Assembly: GCA_030220185.1 (NCBI GenBank)
Contig: JASPKZ010003424.1
Span: 1,240,001 to 1,304,000 of the forward strand
Length of the DNA: 64,000 nt
Reading direction: 5' to 3'
From: Diploptera punctata
Lineage: Eukaryota > Arthropoda > Insecta > Blattodea > Blaberidae
The notes below the pieces were generated by a model that worked only from the letters and a program-made list of their open reading frames with translations, was not told where the DNA came from and did no database searches. This document shows, piece by piece, positions 10,549 through 21,780 of this stretch. Each line of letters begins with the position of its first letter. Position 1 is the stretch's first letter. A program made the translations under genes and the position numbers.

Positions 10549-11227
10549 TCAAATCAGTACATGACCCATAGCTCTGCATAAAAAAATGATGCCTTAGATT
10601 ACTGGCTAGGGTGTGAGACAAATACAATATTAGAAAATTTAAAAAAATATGTTGCTGCTCTTTGGTGCCAAATCTGTGTTGAGTAGGTCTACACTATGCC
10701 ATATATTACATAAAAACAAGCAAGAAAATTACATTAAATTTGCCCTTAATATCGTGAAATTAATAAGTTTCTGCTCAATTTACTGTATTTACAATAATTT
10801 TGGTGGCAACATGTAGTATTTTTTAAAATTAAATGTAATTAAATACATGAATTAACTAACACCGAATAATTTATCCAAAATTATTTATTTATTTATTTGG
10901 TTTCAGTGAATAGAATGTTGCCTTAGGACAAACATTGATAAAATCATGTACTTATTATAAATTTACACAGTAAAATTACTAGACATGGTAATTGTTTATT
11001 TTTTTTAATACTAATTTGAAATAAATATTTCAAGAGAAAATGTGTGCTTAAACTAGGATTTAAATGCAAGATCTCTGGTTCTACATACCAGGGTACTAAA
11101 CCAATGTGCAAATTAGGCAAATCTCAGTTTAGGTGTAAATTTTTCTCTTCAAATATTAATTTGCCTTTCAGTGCGAGTGATGAATTAAAAATAATAACAT
11201 TGAAAATTTGTAATAATTTTGTTTCAG
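10549..11227. other. AT-rich intron-like sequence with an old SINE-D 3' end
   Basis: No gene. 11105-11205 resembles the SINE-D 3' end (TTTTTCTCTTCAAATATTAA, CTTTCAGTGCGAGTGATGAA, ATAATAACATTG), diverged from the copies at 24536-25037. The last bases (TTTTGTTTCAG) are a good polypyrimidine tract and splice acceptor for the exon starting at 11228, so this stretch is intron of the aPKC gene. Confidence 0.5.
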
Positions 11228-11405
11228 CGAGCATTCTGTGCCTTTTGCCAAGACCGCATTTGGGGTTTGGGTCGCCAAGGTTTCAAATGCATCCAATGTA
11301 AATTGTTGGTGCATAAAAAATGCCACAAGTTGGTTCAAAAGCCCTGCAGCAATGAACAAGTGGAGCCTATATTCAAGGAGGAGACAAATGGAGCACCTAC
11401 AATCA
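11228..11405 (+). CDS. aPKC: aPKC exon: C1 (zinc-finger) domain of atypical protein kinase C
   Basis: The exon starts after TTTTGTTTCAG and ends before GTAAGT. It is 178 bases, opening in frame at CGA (Arg) and leaving one base over. It encodes a C1 domain: [19 protein letters not shown], then [16 protein letters not shown] and PC. The zinc-binding Cys and His residues are in the usual order and the IWGLGRQG signature is that of atypical PKCs. In this class C1 does not bind diacylglycerol and helps keep the kinase autoinhibited. The preceding exon, which should end in the pseudosubstrate/FNR region, is not seen. Continues at 15079. Confidence 0.95.
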
Positions 11406-12003
11406 GTAAGTTTCTGTAACTATTAAATGTATTATGATTTATATTGCCACTACTCATCACGTGTACACAAGATGTAACCTTCACTTTAACGTGGTGCAAC
11501 CTGTTTCTAAACAAACAAGGCTCTGGGGATCTAATCACAAGAGAATAATTGTTGCATCAGGGTTAGAGGGAATCCTTACCTGTACATGATTTGTCCAGGA
11601 ACTCAGGTGACAGCCCCACCATTGGTCTACCTCCTTCCTTCCCAGCAATTAGTTGGAGGTGAACTAAATTGATTTCAAATCTAAAAAAAAAAAATACAAT
11701 CAAATCATAAGGATAGTTGGGAGGGCCAAGGAAGGGATGGTTGGAATATTTTTTTATACCATAACAGTCCTTTCAGGACTATAACAAGTAACTTAAAAAT
11801 ATGATGATAATAATGATGATTTTATATTGCCATTACAATATTATGCCACTACAGAATTATTTGGAGGTGTACAAAATTGATTTCAAGCCTATAAAGGAAT
11901 ACAATCAGATCGTAAGGAAATTTTAAAGTACCAATGAAATCTTAGAAGATAGTTGGGAGAGGGCACGGAAGGGATGGTTGGAATTTTTTTATATCATAAC
12001 AGT
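11406..12003. other. Intron of aPKC with an unnamed repeat
   Basis: GATTTATATTGCCACTACTC occurs at 11437 and again at 12408, and GGAAGGGATGGTTGGAAT occurs at 11732 and 11966. So this region contains two diverged copies of an unrecognised repeat, one of which was later split by the SINE-A at 12004-12353. No coding sequence. Confidence 0.45.
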
Positions 12004-12353
12004 AGGTCCACCGCTGTGGTCTCGAGGTAGCGTGCTGCCTTGTCACACAGCGGGCCCGAGTTCGATCCTCAGTCGGGACAGTTTTTCTGGGTGAGGTTTT
12101 TATCAGGGGTTTTTCTCACCTGTAAAGACAAATGTTAGGAAAACTTCAAGGCCCAAACGGTCCCCGAAATCATATGGCCGTCATCATCATCCTTATCATT
12201 ATCATCACCATCATCATCATCCTTCACCAGTGTGGAAAGCAATGGGAAGCTACCACACCTACAATTCCCTAGTAAAGCTGCAAAGCATAGCATGAAAATG
12301 CTATGATTGCAGTGAAAGTCCTGCCCTTGGGTGGAATTACTATGGATGGATGG
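12004..12353 (+). mobile_element. SINE-A, complete with target-site duplication
   Basis: A 350-bp element flanked by ATCATAACAGT at 11993-12003 and 12354-12364. It has a tRNA-like head (GTGGTCTCGAGGTAGCGTGC, with box-B-like GAGTTCGATCC), a body with CACCTGTAAAGACAAATG and CGGTCCCCGAAATCATATGG, a (CAT)n tract and a TGGATGGA tail. The duplication gives the exact boundaries of the family. Confidence 0.88.
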
Positions 12354-12364
12354 ATCATAACAGT

Positions 12365-12989
12365 CCTTCCAGGATTATAACAAGAAAGAAAGAAAGATGA
12401 TGATGATGATTTATATTGCCACTACTCATCACATGTATATAAAGTGTAATAAAACAGAACAGAAACTACTGTTATGGATTCTTCATAATATGTAGAAAGC
12501 CAAAAAATATTTATACCACTACCAACATGGGTTTCAACAGTTTGGATCAGATAGTCATGTGTGCAGTGTATTATGACTGGGAATAATTTTTTCTAGTCAC
12601 AGGAAGATTTTTAAGTTTTGATTAATATCTACAAACACCAAATTAATGATGTATAAAGTTCTTGTGAGACCAGAAATAACATATGTCTCTGAAACCTGAA
12701 GCCTGATGAGTAACCATTGGATTTATTCACAGTTAAATATGGGAAAGGGGTCCTCATCTAGGGGATATGTGGATGGCGACCACAAGGTGCCCAAGCTGTG
12801 CAAAACATTTCTTTCACTTACTTGTGTTTTGCGCTCTTTTAACTTTTCTATCTAACCTCTCTTGGTTAACTCTTGTTTTTTCTTCCCCGATGCTATTAGG
12901 GCATCCGAGGGCTAGGGAGTCCTTCCTTTCTTCCATTTCTCTTTTCCTTTATTTTCTTTTCTTCTCCAGAAAAGCCTGACCAGAGGCTA
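12365..12989. other. aPKC intron, no recognisable gene
   Basis: Contains the continuation of the unnamed repeat (to about 12450). 12720-12985 is pyrimidine-rich, unrecognised sequence. No coding region that I can support. Confidence 0.4.
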
Positions 12990-13158
12990 TAAGATGGCAG
13001 CCCCATCACTGGTCTTGCCTTCCTTTGGCCAGCAACCAATCGAAGGGACTATTATTATGCTTTCAAGTCTTATTCGAGAATTTCCCATAAGGAAAATTTT
13101 CTATAGGATCGTAACAGGCCTTGGCCTAATACTTGGAAGGAAGAAGAAGAAGAAATAT
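12990..13158 (+). mobile_element. RTE-like non-LTR 3' end with (GAA)n tail
   Basis: The end TAGGATCGTAACAGGCCTTG, GCCTAATACTTGGAAGG, then (AAG)n matches the reverse complement of 47945-48195 and 36905-37400. There it joins onto an RTE-like C-terminal coding tail. About 170 bp remain here. Confidence 0.6.
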
Positions 13159-13439
13159 TTAATAAATATGCTAATTATTAAGTACGGGGAAATATGTGTT
13201 TAAAAAAACTTAAACTAAGAGGTAAGATAAGAAATGTCTCATTCATTTATTGAACCATGGGATTGATTAAGATTTTCACAGCTATCGTTATGTATTTTAA
13301 ATTACCTTTTCGGGATTCAGTTACGATAAAATCACACAAGTTAACAACTAGTTAGCAGTTTACTATGAAAATTTACACAAGCGATATCTCCTGAAGATGT
13401 CACCCACAGTAGGTGATAAAGTATCAGGAAGACAACACT

Positions 13440-13835
13440 GCAAGACATGGCCAAGAATCCCAAAAAGGTATTTTAAAAAACCATGGGGTTGTTCGAACGG
13501 AGAGTACTTAGGCCTTTTGAAGGAGATGTGCAAGAAAAATATATTTTGAGGAGGAGATACAGTAGTGAATTACATAAATTATATAATGAATCTGATGTCA
13601 TGAAATATTTTAAAATTAGTAGGTTGGCTTGGGCCAGACATGTAATGCACATGAATGACAATAGAACTATCAAAAGAGTTTATGATGCACAACTTTGGTA
13701 ACTAGGAAAGTGGGAAAGCCTAAGTGAATATGGGAGAATGGCATAATTGACGATATCAGGACTCTGGTAATAAAAAACTGGAAGAGCAAATGAAAAATAG
13801 AAATGTTTGGTGAGAGCTTCTTAAGAAGGCCAAAA
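13440..13835 (+). mobile_element. RTE-like non-LTR retrotransposon, C-terminal fragment
   Basis: In frame from 13483: MGLFERRVLRPFEGDVQEK, then LRRRYSSELHKLYNESDVM, then SRLAWARHVMHMNDNRTIKR. This is the post-RT C-terminal region of insect RTE-like elements (R-x-N/S-x-EL..LY, then RL.W..HV.RM). A stop at 13700 and further decay follow. A truncated, dead copy. Confidence 0.6.
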
Positions 13836-15078
13836 CTAATATGACATTTATGATGAATAGGACTTGGAAGTTGAGGACCTATAAAATACCTATTAAAGAC
13901 CCTTAAAAGACCTAAAGATGTCCTATAAAAGACCTAAAAAACTGGAAAAAAGACATAAAAAGTGTTGCAGTTGCTAACAAGTGGATAAAGACAACCTCAC
14001 TGCCTTCACCCCTGTGTTCGATGTAATTGTCACAAAGTGGCAACTCCGTAGAAAATTAGAAGTCAAAATACCATAGTTCAGGTGGTCAGTAGGCTGGTTG
14101 TTAAAAATAATATGATAGTTTGTGAAGTTTCAATTGTTCCTTGCAGAACAAAAGTGTTTGGAATGTGAAAAGTCTTTAGAAAGTAAAACTAGATAGTGCT
14201 TTTAAAAGACTTTGGAAATAAGACTTTACTCTGCAGATTCTTGAATTATGCAAATGGTATAAATGTAGTCAAAAGAAAGTAAAACTGTTAAGAGCTAAAT
14301 AAAAGGTAAAAAAAATAACTAATAAACCAAAAACTAATTTCTGTTATATAATTATTATAAGTCCACCATTGCTATGATCTGACCCGGAAATGAATCCGGA
14401 ACTTCATGAATTGTAGTCAGAAACGCTGACTACTAGCCCATGAGGCTGGTCAAATTATACATTTATAGGCCTACATATATACAACATTATACATTGTAAC
14501 CGCATGAGCAGTATTTTCACTCTTCACTACAAAGTCTGCATTAGCCTCATTTGACACACACAGCTTCCCTGCTTTAACCGCATATACATATAATCTTACC
14601 TTATAACAAATGTTGAAAGTGTCATCCTTTCTGGATTATATGGGCTGTATCTGGAAACCACTTTCTGGCTGACACAAGTGAGTTCTTGAAGGTAGCACTT
14701 CAGTAGGAAATGTCTGAATAAATCCATCATTAACTCGACGAGCAGACTCATCCTTAAATTAATTTGTATGCGTGAAAATATGGTGCACTTACGAAATCAG
14801 TCTTACCATTTTAATAACTAATAGCTGACTAACTGCATCCACGTGCTGAAAGACAAACCAGATGTGATCCGCTGAAGCAAGCCACATAACACACTTTAAA
14901 AACCCCGCTCAAGTTTACATTTATAATGTAAACCTAGTATATATATTTTTTTTTGTCCATTGTCACAATGTTTTTGCCTAGTAGGCAGAATTATATTACT
15001 CCAATGAAATTATGAGTGGTAAATATATGTTTTATTACTGTCTTTAATTTGTCCATTTTTCATTAAATTATTTTTCAG
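13836..15078. other. aPKC intron; one small SINE-E fragment
   Basis: 14370-14445, read on the minus strand, shows CTCATGGGCTAGTAGTCAGC, GTTTCTGACTAC and a tRNA-like stretch matching the SINE-E head at 20960. The remainder is AT-rich with no recognised feature. It ends in the acceptor TTATTTTTCAG. Confidence 0.5.
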
Positions 15079-15177
15079 GTACACCAACCTCGGAATTATT
15101 GCCAGATCTGAAGGAGTTTCCCGAACCCCCGCTTGACGTTACTTCAGATTCTGTCCCCGTGGAGGATCCGACAAAAA
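15079..15177 (+). CDS. aPKC: aPKC exon: hinge between C1 and kinase
   Basis: 99 bases between acceptor ATTTTTCAG and donor GTATGG. Joined to the previous exon (1 + 2 bases make AGT, Ser) it reads S-TPTSELLPDLKEFPEPPLD, then VTSDSVPVEDPTK, and leaves one base for the next exon. The peptide is acidic and proline-rich as expected for the variable hinge of atypical PKC, where sequence is poorly conserved. Support comes from matching phase on both sides, good splice sites and position rather than from strong similarity. Confidence 0.85.
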
Positions 15178-15687
15178 GTATGGACTAAAATTATTATAAC
15201 TAACCACTGTTTTCATTATTATTATTTTTTTTATTAGGGCTAGGATTTTTATGACCACTGAAATATGCAAAACAAAAATATGCAGTTATGACCTAAAATA
15301 TGCACCATCACAAAATATATGACTTAATAATAATATAATTATGTAATAATTTCAGTTATAAAATCAATTAGATAATCAGTTTATGACAATTAACTATTTA
15401 TTTAAGAATAAAATGCAAATGAGAAGCAAGCTAAAGTATGGAATTTAATATTGTAGCATGCTTTTTTATTTTATTAAAATTATCTGTAGCTACCTGCTTG
15501 TCGCGAGACAATACATAAATATTTGCTTAGGTATATATGTGAGGAAAAAGTCCATACTGTGAATTGAAACGAAATAGGAGAGGAACATACATTTTACAAG
15601 AAACAAAATTCTGAGAAATGTATTAACTAAAATTAACAGGGGAGAAAGAAATGGTAAAAGTTTTTTACTTCTTAAAAGAGTGAAAAA
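15178..15687. other. aPKC intron, nothing recognised
   Basis: AT-rich sequence after the donor GTATGG. No coding or repeat signature that I can name. Confidence 0.4.
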
Positions 15688-16033
15688 GTCCCGCGTCGTA
15701 GCCGAGCGGTTAAGGTAGGAAGCCTTGGCGCAGAGCTACGGGGCTTGCGCTGGTTCGAGTCTCCATGGGGGAAGAAATTTTCTCATGGTATTTCGGCCAG
15801 TATGGGACCGGTGCCCATCCAGCATCGTGAGGCAATTGGGTAGCTACAATAAGTAGCGGCTCCAGGTTGAGGAACCAGCTATAACGGCTGGGGGACTCGA
15901 CATGCTACACCACATGTCACCCCTACACTGGCTGTTGATCATCTACCTCTGTGATTGACACATGTGGATGTGAAGGGCCAGCAGCCGGCTGGTAAAAGGG
16001 CAACCGCTGAAAAGTGGAAAGACCCTCAATCGG
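15688..16033 (+). mobile_element. SINE-C, complete with 14-bp target duplication
   Basis: 346 bp flanked by AAAAGAGTGAAAAA at 15674-15687 and 16034-16047. The tRNA-like head begins GTCGTAGCCGAGCGGTTAAG and has GGTTCGAGTCTCC as box-B-like motif. The long-variable-arm look (Leu/Ser-type) suggests which tRNA class it came from. The body includes GGCCAGTATGGGACCGGTGC and the end GGCAACCGCTGAAAAGTGG. This is the reference copy for the family in this window. Confidence 0.88.
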
Positions 16034-16254
16034 AAAAGAGTGAAAAATATTAAGAATGTGACCAATAAATTGCTTTAATATGCTCTGACACATATAAATG
16101 GCCAGTATGCATAAATATGACTTAACAAAGTACTTTAATTTAATTAATTTTTGTTTTAAAAGCATTTATATATATTTGAGAAACATACTACTCTTAACAA
16201 TATATAATATATTATATATATATATATAATTATATCATAAAGATTCTCCGCCCT

Positions 16255-16500
<246 letters not shown>

Positions 16501-17467
16501 ATCACTACTATTACTAGTACCAATATCAACACATCATGACTGTTGTGGTACATTATAGTAATTTAATTCAGCCATTAATGCAAGCAGTGCCACTTATGGA
16601 ATCAAATTGGTTTATTGATTTTTTACTTTAGTTTTTAACCCAAACAGATGATAATATTATAGAGAGACAGATTTTAAGAATGTAGAAGAAATATACAAAT
16701 GAAATATTTTCTCAAATCTAGAAGTCAACATGAAGAAAATTTAATTTGAGGTTAGGATTTGCTCTACTTGTGCAGGTGTTTGATATGGATTGCTTTATTA
16801 AATTAAAAAAACTAATAATAAAAGCTTTTGGTGAGTAGGTTTTGTAAATATTGTCCATGTATTTCTGATAAACCTTTTATTTTTTTAATTATTTTGATAT
16901 CTCACTCATTTCAAAAATTTCTAAATTCTTGATTATATTTTTATGTTCACTTATTTCTCCCTGATGATGAAATTAACTTTCAAAATTACCAAGTTGGGTT
17001 GACAGCTCATTGCGTATAATTGGAGATATGTGTCGTTCCTATACTTTCAAACATCTTACAATGTGGGAATCGTACCCATTTCTACTCATGAACTAAAGGC
17101 TAGGCGTTTTATGTAACATTAACATGTAAAATATTGTACATATTATAGAACAGAACATTATGTAAAAATATGTAAGATACATAACAAATTCACCTTATAG
17201 TAGTGTAATATTAAATACATTAAAAATTGAATTTTAGGAGCAAAGTTTAAGGAGGTAGATCAAATTTAAGGGGGGAATGGGACAGGTTATATACTTCCTA
17301 CAACATGGTAAGCAAGGGTCACTTGCTAATGTTTACTATGAACAAAATGATCCCACTACAGAAAGGGCTTATCTCAATACTGAACTATAAAAAATACCAA
17401 TTTGTTCATATTCATAATATATAAGGCATTTAATAAAACACGGACTTTTTACAGTTAACATTTTCAG
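16501..17467. other. aPKC intron, nothing recognised
   Basis: AT-rich, no coding region or recognised repeat. Confidence 0.4.
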
Positions 17468-19005
17468 TATTTGAAATCCCGAAAAAACTGCACTTAAACT
17501 AGCATGAAATATTTTCAAAGTCCTATAGAACAACAGTGCGCATGCCCCAGAGTTTATAGAGCCAGCGATAACCCATTATCGAACCACATATCGATTATCA
17601 TCCTCATTTACTATCCGTTGCTATGAAATTTAAATGACCAATATTTGCAATAAATCCCCAAATCTATGTTAAAAAATATATTAATAATATCAAAATTACC
17701 AAACGTTTATTAAAAATGGGTGTACACTTATGTAACACTGATCCAACCAGCGATAACCCAAAACAGTGTTAGAAAAATCATAGACTAAGTAATATACTCT
17801 GTGGATAAAATAGCAGTTAGCATCACAATATTGTCTAACAGTGTCATAATATTGTGATTTGCATATTTAAATAAATACTTCAAAATTGTCTAATAATGTT
17901 ATAAAAATTGTCTAAAATATTAAATAATGTTAGTAAATACAGAAGAAGAGCTCTAGTGTTAGGACCATAAATCCAAAGGTGTCTTTAATCGAAAAGTAAG
18001 GGTGGAAGGGGATTTTATCAATATTTCTATTTAATCCCCCTTTACAACAATATAACTGAAAAATCAAGCACTAGTAGAAGTGCAGTTGAGTCGAAATCCC
18101 TATAATTTCACAAATTAAATATCAGTTCAATAATTAATTTATTGTATTATTGTGAATTTTTATGTTTCAGTGGTTAAAATATACATAATCTCAGGTCACT
18201 AGTTGGGGGGGGATAGTGAACCTATCTGAAATTTTTACTTGGGTTGGCCTGAATGAGTGCCAACATTGCTGTTTTCTTCTAGACTTTATTTATGAAGTAT
18301 TAAATTTCATTCATTAGACTTCACATATTATTTTTGAAAAAATTAAATAATTTACAAAATTAATGGCTCAACTGCACTTCTACTTACGCTTGATTTTCAG
18401 TTTATTATTGTAAACTATAGCTCTTCTTCTCTATTTGCTAACATTATTTAATATTTTAAACTTCAAACAATTTTTATAAAATTATTAAACAATTTTTCTC
18501 TTCAAATATAATTTATCCTTCAGTGAGAAGTGTTAAATTAATAATAAAAACATCAATTTTGAAGCATTTATTTAAATATGGAAATCACAATATTACGGCA
18601 CTATTAGACAATATTGTGATGCTAACTGCTATTTTCTCCACAGAGTATATTACTTAGTCTATTTTTTCTCTCGCTTTTTTGGGTTATCGCTGGTTGAATC
18701 GGTGTTAGGGAGTGATAAATAAGTGTACACCCATTTTTAATATACGTTTGGTAATTTTAATATTATTAATATATCTTTTTTAACATAGATTTGGGGATTT
18801 ATTGCATAGATTGGTCATTTAAATTTCATAGCGACATGCTGCCATCTAGCATAAGATTTTTTAACTTTAGTACGATATCGATAGTAATTGAGGATGATAA
18901 TCAATATGTGGTTAATTGTATAAACTCTGGCGCATGCGCACTGTTGTTCTATAGGACTTTAAAAATATTTCACGCAAGTTTAAGTGCAGTTTTTCCAAAT
19001 TAATA
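17468..19005. mobile_element. 1.5-kb inverted-repeat element without transposase (two arms of about 640 bp)
   Basis: The left arm (17468 to about 18100) and right arm (about 18360 to 19005) are reverse complements over nearly their full length. Examples: AAAAACTGCACTTAAACT on the left against AGTTTAAGTGCAGTTTTT on the right, and AATGGGTGTACACTTAT against ATAAGTGTACACCCATT. The 260-bp middle holds no recognisable gene. The right arm alone contains a 58-bp SINE-D end (about 18497-18555), so the arms are older than that insertion. Arms this long suggest a fold-back type DNA transposon or a snapback duplication. Confidence 0.7.
18497..18556 (+). mobile_element. SINE-D, extreme 5'-truncated copy (about 60 bp)
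   Basis: CTCTTCAAATATAATTTATC, CTTCAGTGAGAAGTGTTAAA, then TAATAATAAAAACAT is identical to the last 60 bases of SINE-D at 24536-25037. It is flanked by CAATTTT on both sides, a probable short target duplication. It interrupts only the right arm of the inverted repeat. Confidence 0.7.
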
Positions 19006-19184
19006 ACTAATTTATTAAGAAATTGAGTTGATCCAATTCAATGTCTCAATAAATTAAATCATATTTATTTATTATGTCTAACAACTCAATTAAAAAAATT
19101 ATCAGTTATCTTGGTATTAGAACTAAGTTATATATGTATTGAAAGTTGTGAAAAATTCTGTGATGTAAATAAAAATGATTTCAG

Positions 19185-19357
19185 GTGAGGAATCTCTGGA
19201 ACCAGGTTCACAACGGCAGTATTCCCTGGTCGACTTTGAATTGATTCGTGTAATTGGCAGAGGCAGTTATGCTAAAGTGTTAATGGTGGAGCTCAAGAAA
19301 ACACACCGAATATATGCCATGAAGGTTATTAAGAAAGCTTTGGTAACGGATGATGAA
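19185..19357 (+). CDS. aPKC: aPKC exon: hinge end and kinase P-loop/VAIK lysine
   Basis: 173 bases between acceptor GATTTCAG and donor GTAAGT. In phase it encodes [20 protein letters not shown], then [20 protein letters not shown] and [18 protein letters not shown]. Kinase landmarks: the glycine loop IGRGSYAKV and the ATP-binding lysine in AMKVIKK. Both are in the form used by atypical PKCs. It ends on a complete codon, which matches the zero-phase start of the next exon. Confidence 0.96.
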
Positions 19358-19632
19358 GTAAGTAACTCTAAAAATGATTATTATGAAATATGGGGATATT
19401 ACAATGTGATCAGAAAAACTATACTAGTTTGAAATGTTTTGTCAATGGATGAGGACAGTCCTTTTGTTTTGTTGTGTAGAATTAATTTTTACCTGTAAGA
19501 AGTTTATTTTATTCCTCATTCATGTCACATGTCCTGTTTATCACAGTCTGTGAGATTTAACTATTCTTATTACATCTGGTTATCTATACAGATCATATTC
19601 AACTTATATAGTTTTCTCCATTCACCATCTAT
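19358..19632. other. Start of the 16.7-kb aPKC intron; short RTE-like minus-strand fragment
   Basis: 19555-19610 (TTAACTATTCTTATTACATC, TGGTTATCTATACAGATCAT) resembles 49665-49715, part of an RTE-like tail in the minus orientation. Otherwise nothing recognised. Confidence 0.35.
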
Positions 19633-19975
19633 TTGTTTCAATTTAGTCCAGAAATTTTCTTAAGAACTTTAGAAATGAGATATCTACGGAGGACTGCAGG
19701 ATACACACTACTAGATCAGAAAAAAAATGAAGACATCTTAGAAGAATTACACATGGAATCTTTAGAAAACAAAATTTCTGATTATAAGTCAAGATGGATG
19801 CAACATGTTCATCGAATGGAAGATCACAGAATACCCAAACAAATGTTAAGATATAAACCTGTAGGAAGAAGAAGACCAGGACGTCCACTCAAAAGACTTT
19901 TGGATGGTGTTTCTCTCGAGGCCGAAACAGGTCAACAAATGGCCTAAATTCGTGAATGTACTATGATGATGATGA
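19633..19975 (+). mobile_element. RTE-like non-LTR C-terminal fragment, family with a copy at 52500-52930
   Basis: From about 19660 the frame encodes TLEMRYLRRTAGYTLLDQKK, NEDILEELHMESLENKISDY, KSRWMQHVHRMEDHRIPKQM and RRRPGRPLKRLLDGVSLEAE before a stop at 19947. This is the conserved tail after the RT in RTE-like elements (W..H..RM..RIP, then GRP). It is closely similar to the minus-strand copy at 52500-52837, so both came from one recent family. Only the last 310 bases are here. The element's own 3' end is probably the CTATGATGATGATGA run at 19961. Confidence 0.75.
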
Positions 19976-20011
19976 ACTTTATTTTCAAATACTTATCTTT
20001 ATTTTTTTAAA

Positions 20012-20250
20012 AGAAAAATTATTGTCTGAACTGGGAATCGAACGTTGGACCTCCAACTCTGTACATCAGTATGCAGTCCATTACACCATTTGAGACACAG
20101 TAAAAAAGCTAACATTTCTTTCCACTTATACAATTCTCTTACGTCTGAAGGCTGGAGCTATTAACAATATCATCAGTCAACTTCTACTTGAAGTATTTTT
20201 AATGAGAATATTCATTAATTTTAAGCAGTAAAGTTTAATATTTTTACACG
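20012..20250 (-). mobile_element. SINE-F (tRNA-like head), copy 1
   Basis: Reverse complement: ATGGTGTAATGGACTGCATA, then GTTCGATTCCCAGT (box-B-like) at about 20035. The body TAAGAGAATTGTATAAGTGG and AATGAATATTCTCATTAAAA continue to about 20220. A headless relative in the opposite orientation lies at about 22318-22515. Confidence 0.55.
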
Positions 20251-20504
20251 CTTTATTTAGCTTGACCTGTATCTGTCTATCTATGTAATGAAATCTTTCA
20301 ACACGATTTTCACCCACTTAAAAACATTGGATCGACTTGAAACTTTGTATACTTGTAAAGGACTAATGACAATACAATAATTTCATAAATTTTTTCTAAG
20401 ATCCTGGCCAGGATCATCAGGACATCAAAAAAATAAAGACCAGTATAATAGGTTGCAGACTTATCGACTTTTTTGTCCATCGCTGTAAGAAATTAATATA
20501 TATT

Positions 20505-20571
20505 CTCTGGTAACTCAGTTGGTAGAGTGGTTGACTGTAGTGGCGCATAATTTCAGTAATCCATAGGTCGC
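20505..20571 (+). mobile_element. tRNA-like sequence (5' part), split by SINE-B
   Basis: GGTAACTCAGTTGGTAGAGT is a box-A-like tRNA head. It is interrupted after TAATCCATAGGTCGC by the SINE-B at 20572-20874 and resumes at 20875 with the duplicated 15 bases, followed by GCTGGTTCAAATCTGGC (box-B-like) to about 20915. A tRNA pseudogene or tRNA-headed SINE fragment. Confidence 0.6.
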
Positions 20572-20874
20572 GGGGCACACCGTAGCGTAGTGGTTAAGGC
20601 ACTGAGCTACAAGCCGGAGGATCGAGGGTTCAAGTCCCGTTGGGGTCAGGATTTTTAAACTGACCCAAACCCTCTGGCGGCACTATGGCCCTGGGGTCGA
20701 CTCAGCCTCCAACAGAAATGAGTACCAGACGCTTGTTCTGGGGGTAAAGGTGGCCGTCACGCAGGGCTGACAACCCGGCTGACATAAAGTGCCGATTGTC
20801 TAGAAAAAGTGGGAGCCTTAACATCCTACTACCCCAAGGGCCTACGGGCCTGTTGTGGGATCACTTTACTTTGC
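20572..20874 (+). mobile_element. SINE-B, complete with 15-bp target duplication
   Basis: 303 bp flanked by a perfect TAATCCATAGGTCGC at 20557-20571 and 20875-20889. The tRNA-like head has CACCGTAGCGTAGTGGTTAA and GGGTTCAAGTCCCGTTGGGG. The body has CTGACCCAAACCCTCTGGCG, GGTCGACTCAGCCTC and CCGATTGTCTAGAAAAAGTG. The end is GTTGTGGGATCACTTTACTT. The duplication fixes the family boundaries. Confidence 0.92.
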
Positions 20875-20954
20875 TAATCCATAGGTCGCTGGTTCAAATC
20901 TGGCCCGGAGGATTTTTTTTTAGAAGAGTATTACTTTTATCGAATTTAAAGATA

Positions 20955-21250
20955 TTTACTAGCCTCATGAACTAGTGGTCAGCGTTTCTGACTACTGTTT
21001 ATGAGGTCCCAGGTTCGATTCCCAGTCAAACCATAGGAATTTTTCCTTAAAGAGAATTATTCATGTGGTTGCCCATGGTCTGGAATTTAGGTTAAGTTTA
21101 GGTTAGGAACTCTCTTAGCACTTCATTATCATTTATCACCCAACATATCATCAGGATAACGTAACTCCAACTTCAGAAGTGGGTTACAATTAATTCAATA
21201 ATAGGAGAGAACACCAGAAATGTCGAAATGACAACCTGGTGCTTTGCAAA
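20955..21250 (+). mobile_element. SINE-E (tRNA-like head)
   Basis: AGCCTCATGAACTAGTGGTC, AGCGTTTCTGACTACTG and GGTTCGATTCCCAGTC form a tRNA-like head. The body ends AAGTGGGTTACAATTAATTC and ACCAGAAATGTCGAAATGAC. The 3' half is shared with the chimeric SINE at 25050-25425, and part of the head with 14370-14445. Confidence 0.7.
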
Positions 21251-21539
21251 AAGAAAACACATTTTTATCTTATTCTGTAAAATATTAATGACAATTTTGT
21301 AAACTTATCACATTGTAATTTATCCAAAAAAATATGAGAATGATACAATTAACTGTAACTATTTATCTATATTAAAATATTCAAAAATATTATAATAATG
21401 TTAGATAATAATATTTTAAAAAAATATAATTATATTCGTGCCTAGACACTAAAAATATCGTAAGCAAATAAATTTTCATGGGATTCCGGTTTATGACAAT
21501 CAATTAAACTAAAAATTAAAAAAAATAAATAGATAGATC
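21251..21539. other. aPKC intron, nothing recognised
   Basis: AT-rich with several A runs. No coding or repeat signature named. Confidence 0.4.
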
Positions 21540-21780
21540 ATCGGTTGATTAATGTCTTTGACATCGTCCGATTCCTAATAGCCAATTTTGTCGGTCCATC
21601 CAATCTCCTGGATGTAGATGTTTCTCCTTCATATATAAACATATTCCCTGACTCTAGGAGGTTTTAGGTCTTCCTCTGCTTCGTCTTCCCTCAGGTTTCC
21701 ATTCCAAAACAGATTTTGGTAGTCGATCCTCTTCCATTTGCTGGACATGTCCATACCATCTTAATTGCTGAGTTTTAATA
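21540..21780 (-). mobile_element. RTE-like non-LTR C-terminal fragment
   Basis: The minus strand from about 21775 encodes [40 protein letters not shown] and ends MKEKHLHPGDWMDRQNW with frameshifts. This is the W.GHV..M...R.P, GRP and terminal Trp pattern of RTE-like tails. Confidence 0.65.
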
